Shown here piece by piece: positions 5,037 through 5,339 of a stretch of 5,339 bases of DNA; positions within the stretch are counted from its first letter, which is position 1, and every line of letters begins with the position of its first letter. The DNA comes from an uncultured Sutterella sp. Its GTDB lineage: Bacteria > Pseudomonadota > Gammaproteobacteria > Burkholderiales > Burkholderiaceae_F. The notes under the pieces were generated by a model, which did not search any database, was not told where the DNA came from, and saw only the letters and a program-made list of their open reading frames with translations. Where the stretch lies: NCBI GenBank assembly GCA_900552195.1, contig URYO01000096.1, positions 1-5,339 of the forward strand, in the 5' to 3' direction. The position numbers and the translations under genes were made by a program.

Positions 5037-5339
5037 TCAAAGAATAATGCGGTGAGGGATGATTTCTTTCATCAAAAGCGTGGTCTCGACCTTCTTAATA
5101 TTAGGCAGCAAAAAGAGATGCGTGTCGTAGGCTTCCTGATAGGCGGTCAAATCCGGAGTGGCGACCAGAAGGACGTAGTCCTGTTCGCCGAAGATCCGAT
5201 GCGCTTCGATGATGCAGGGAATTTTTTCCAGGGCTTTTTCAAATTCTGTGATTTTTTCACCGGCAGCTTGCGACAAGGTGATGAATACCAGTGCCTGGAA
5301 ACCCATGCCGACAAGCTTGGGATTGACAACGGCTTGATA
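5037..5339 (-). CDS. Lrp/AsnC-family transcriptional regulator, C-terminal ligand-binding domain, cut by the window edge
   Basis: The frame is open to the right edge; 100 residues are visible, ending in TGA. They correspond to the RAM (regulation of amino acid metabolism) alpha/beta-sandwich domain that oligomerises the regulator and binds amino acids. YQAVVNPKLVGMGFQALVFITLS is written here only by its landmarks: the Y-x-A-x-x-N-P-x-x-x-G opening, then a beta strand (ALVFITLS), helix (FEKALEKIP), EAHRIFGEQDYVLLVATPD with the family's G-x-x-D-Y turn, and HLFLLPNIKKVETTLLMKEI. This tracks E. coli Lrp's domain element by element. The DNA-binding helix-turn-helix lies beyond the edge, so neither start nor autoregulation can be judged. 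The internal ATG at 5306 is not the true start. Lrp-type proteins sense amino acids and often control adjacent transporters, which makes the nearby permease a candidate target. Confidence 0.93.
   Translation of the reverse strand, partial: YQAVVNPKLVGMGFQALVFITLSQAAGEKITEFEKALEKIPCIIEAHRIFGEQDYVLLVATPDLTAYQEAYDTHLFLLPNIKKVETTLLMKEIIPHRIIL

Noticed and set aside
1..5339. CRISPR array, tRNA or rRNA gene
   Set aside because: No regularly spaced repeats and no cloverleaf or rRNA-like sequence was seen on either strand.

Overview
The window reads as a chromosomal stretch of a Gram-negative bacterium, probably a proteobacterium. The Lrp/AsnC-type regulator, the GadC-like antiporter and an IS200/IS605-family TnpB with proteobacterial-style sequence all point that way. 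A gut betaproteobacterium of the Sutterella/Parasutterella kind would fit the gene mix and the mid-range GC, but that is a guess from general resemblance. Every gene I can support lies on the minus strand, so transcription runs from the right edge towards the left edge.

From right to left, the window opens with the C-terminal ligand-binding half of an Lrp/AsnC-family regulator (cut by the right edge), closed by a clear hairpin. Next is an intact methylated-DNA--protein-cysteine methyltransferase (PCHRV active site). Then, across about 200 bp that hold two perfect palindromes, comes a 12-TM-type amino acid permease of the GadC (glutamate/GABA antiporter) family that lacks the C-terminal plug of E. 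coli GadC. About 160 bp further on is an M20-family amidohydrolase with all expected metal ligands. Its upstream region holds the best regulatory signal in the window: TTGTCA and TAAAAT hexamers separated by exactly 17 bp, and those 17 bp are a perfect 8-1-8 inverted repeat. The M20 gene ends in a strong rho-independent terminator.

The left part (about 670 bp) has no conventional gene. It is AT-rich in its right half. Its left half holds a candidate promoter, a 20-codon reading frame with a very good ribosome binding site, and a strong two-stem hairpin that overlaps that reading frame. A TnpB gene cut by the left edge follows. The hairpin is either an end of the IS200/IS605-type element or a leader/attenuator in front of tnpB.

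Functionally, the permease and the M20 hydrolase look like an uptake-and-hydrolysis pair for amino acids or N-acylated amino acids or peptides, plausibly under a dedicated repressor and perhaps linked to the neighbouring Lrp-type sensor. The methyltransferase is a DNA-repair gene with no obvious tie to them. I see no unmistakable new system. The most distinctive signals are the spacer-filling operator before the M20 gene and the small-ORF/hairpin leader before tnpB.
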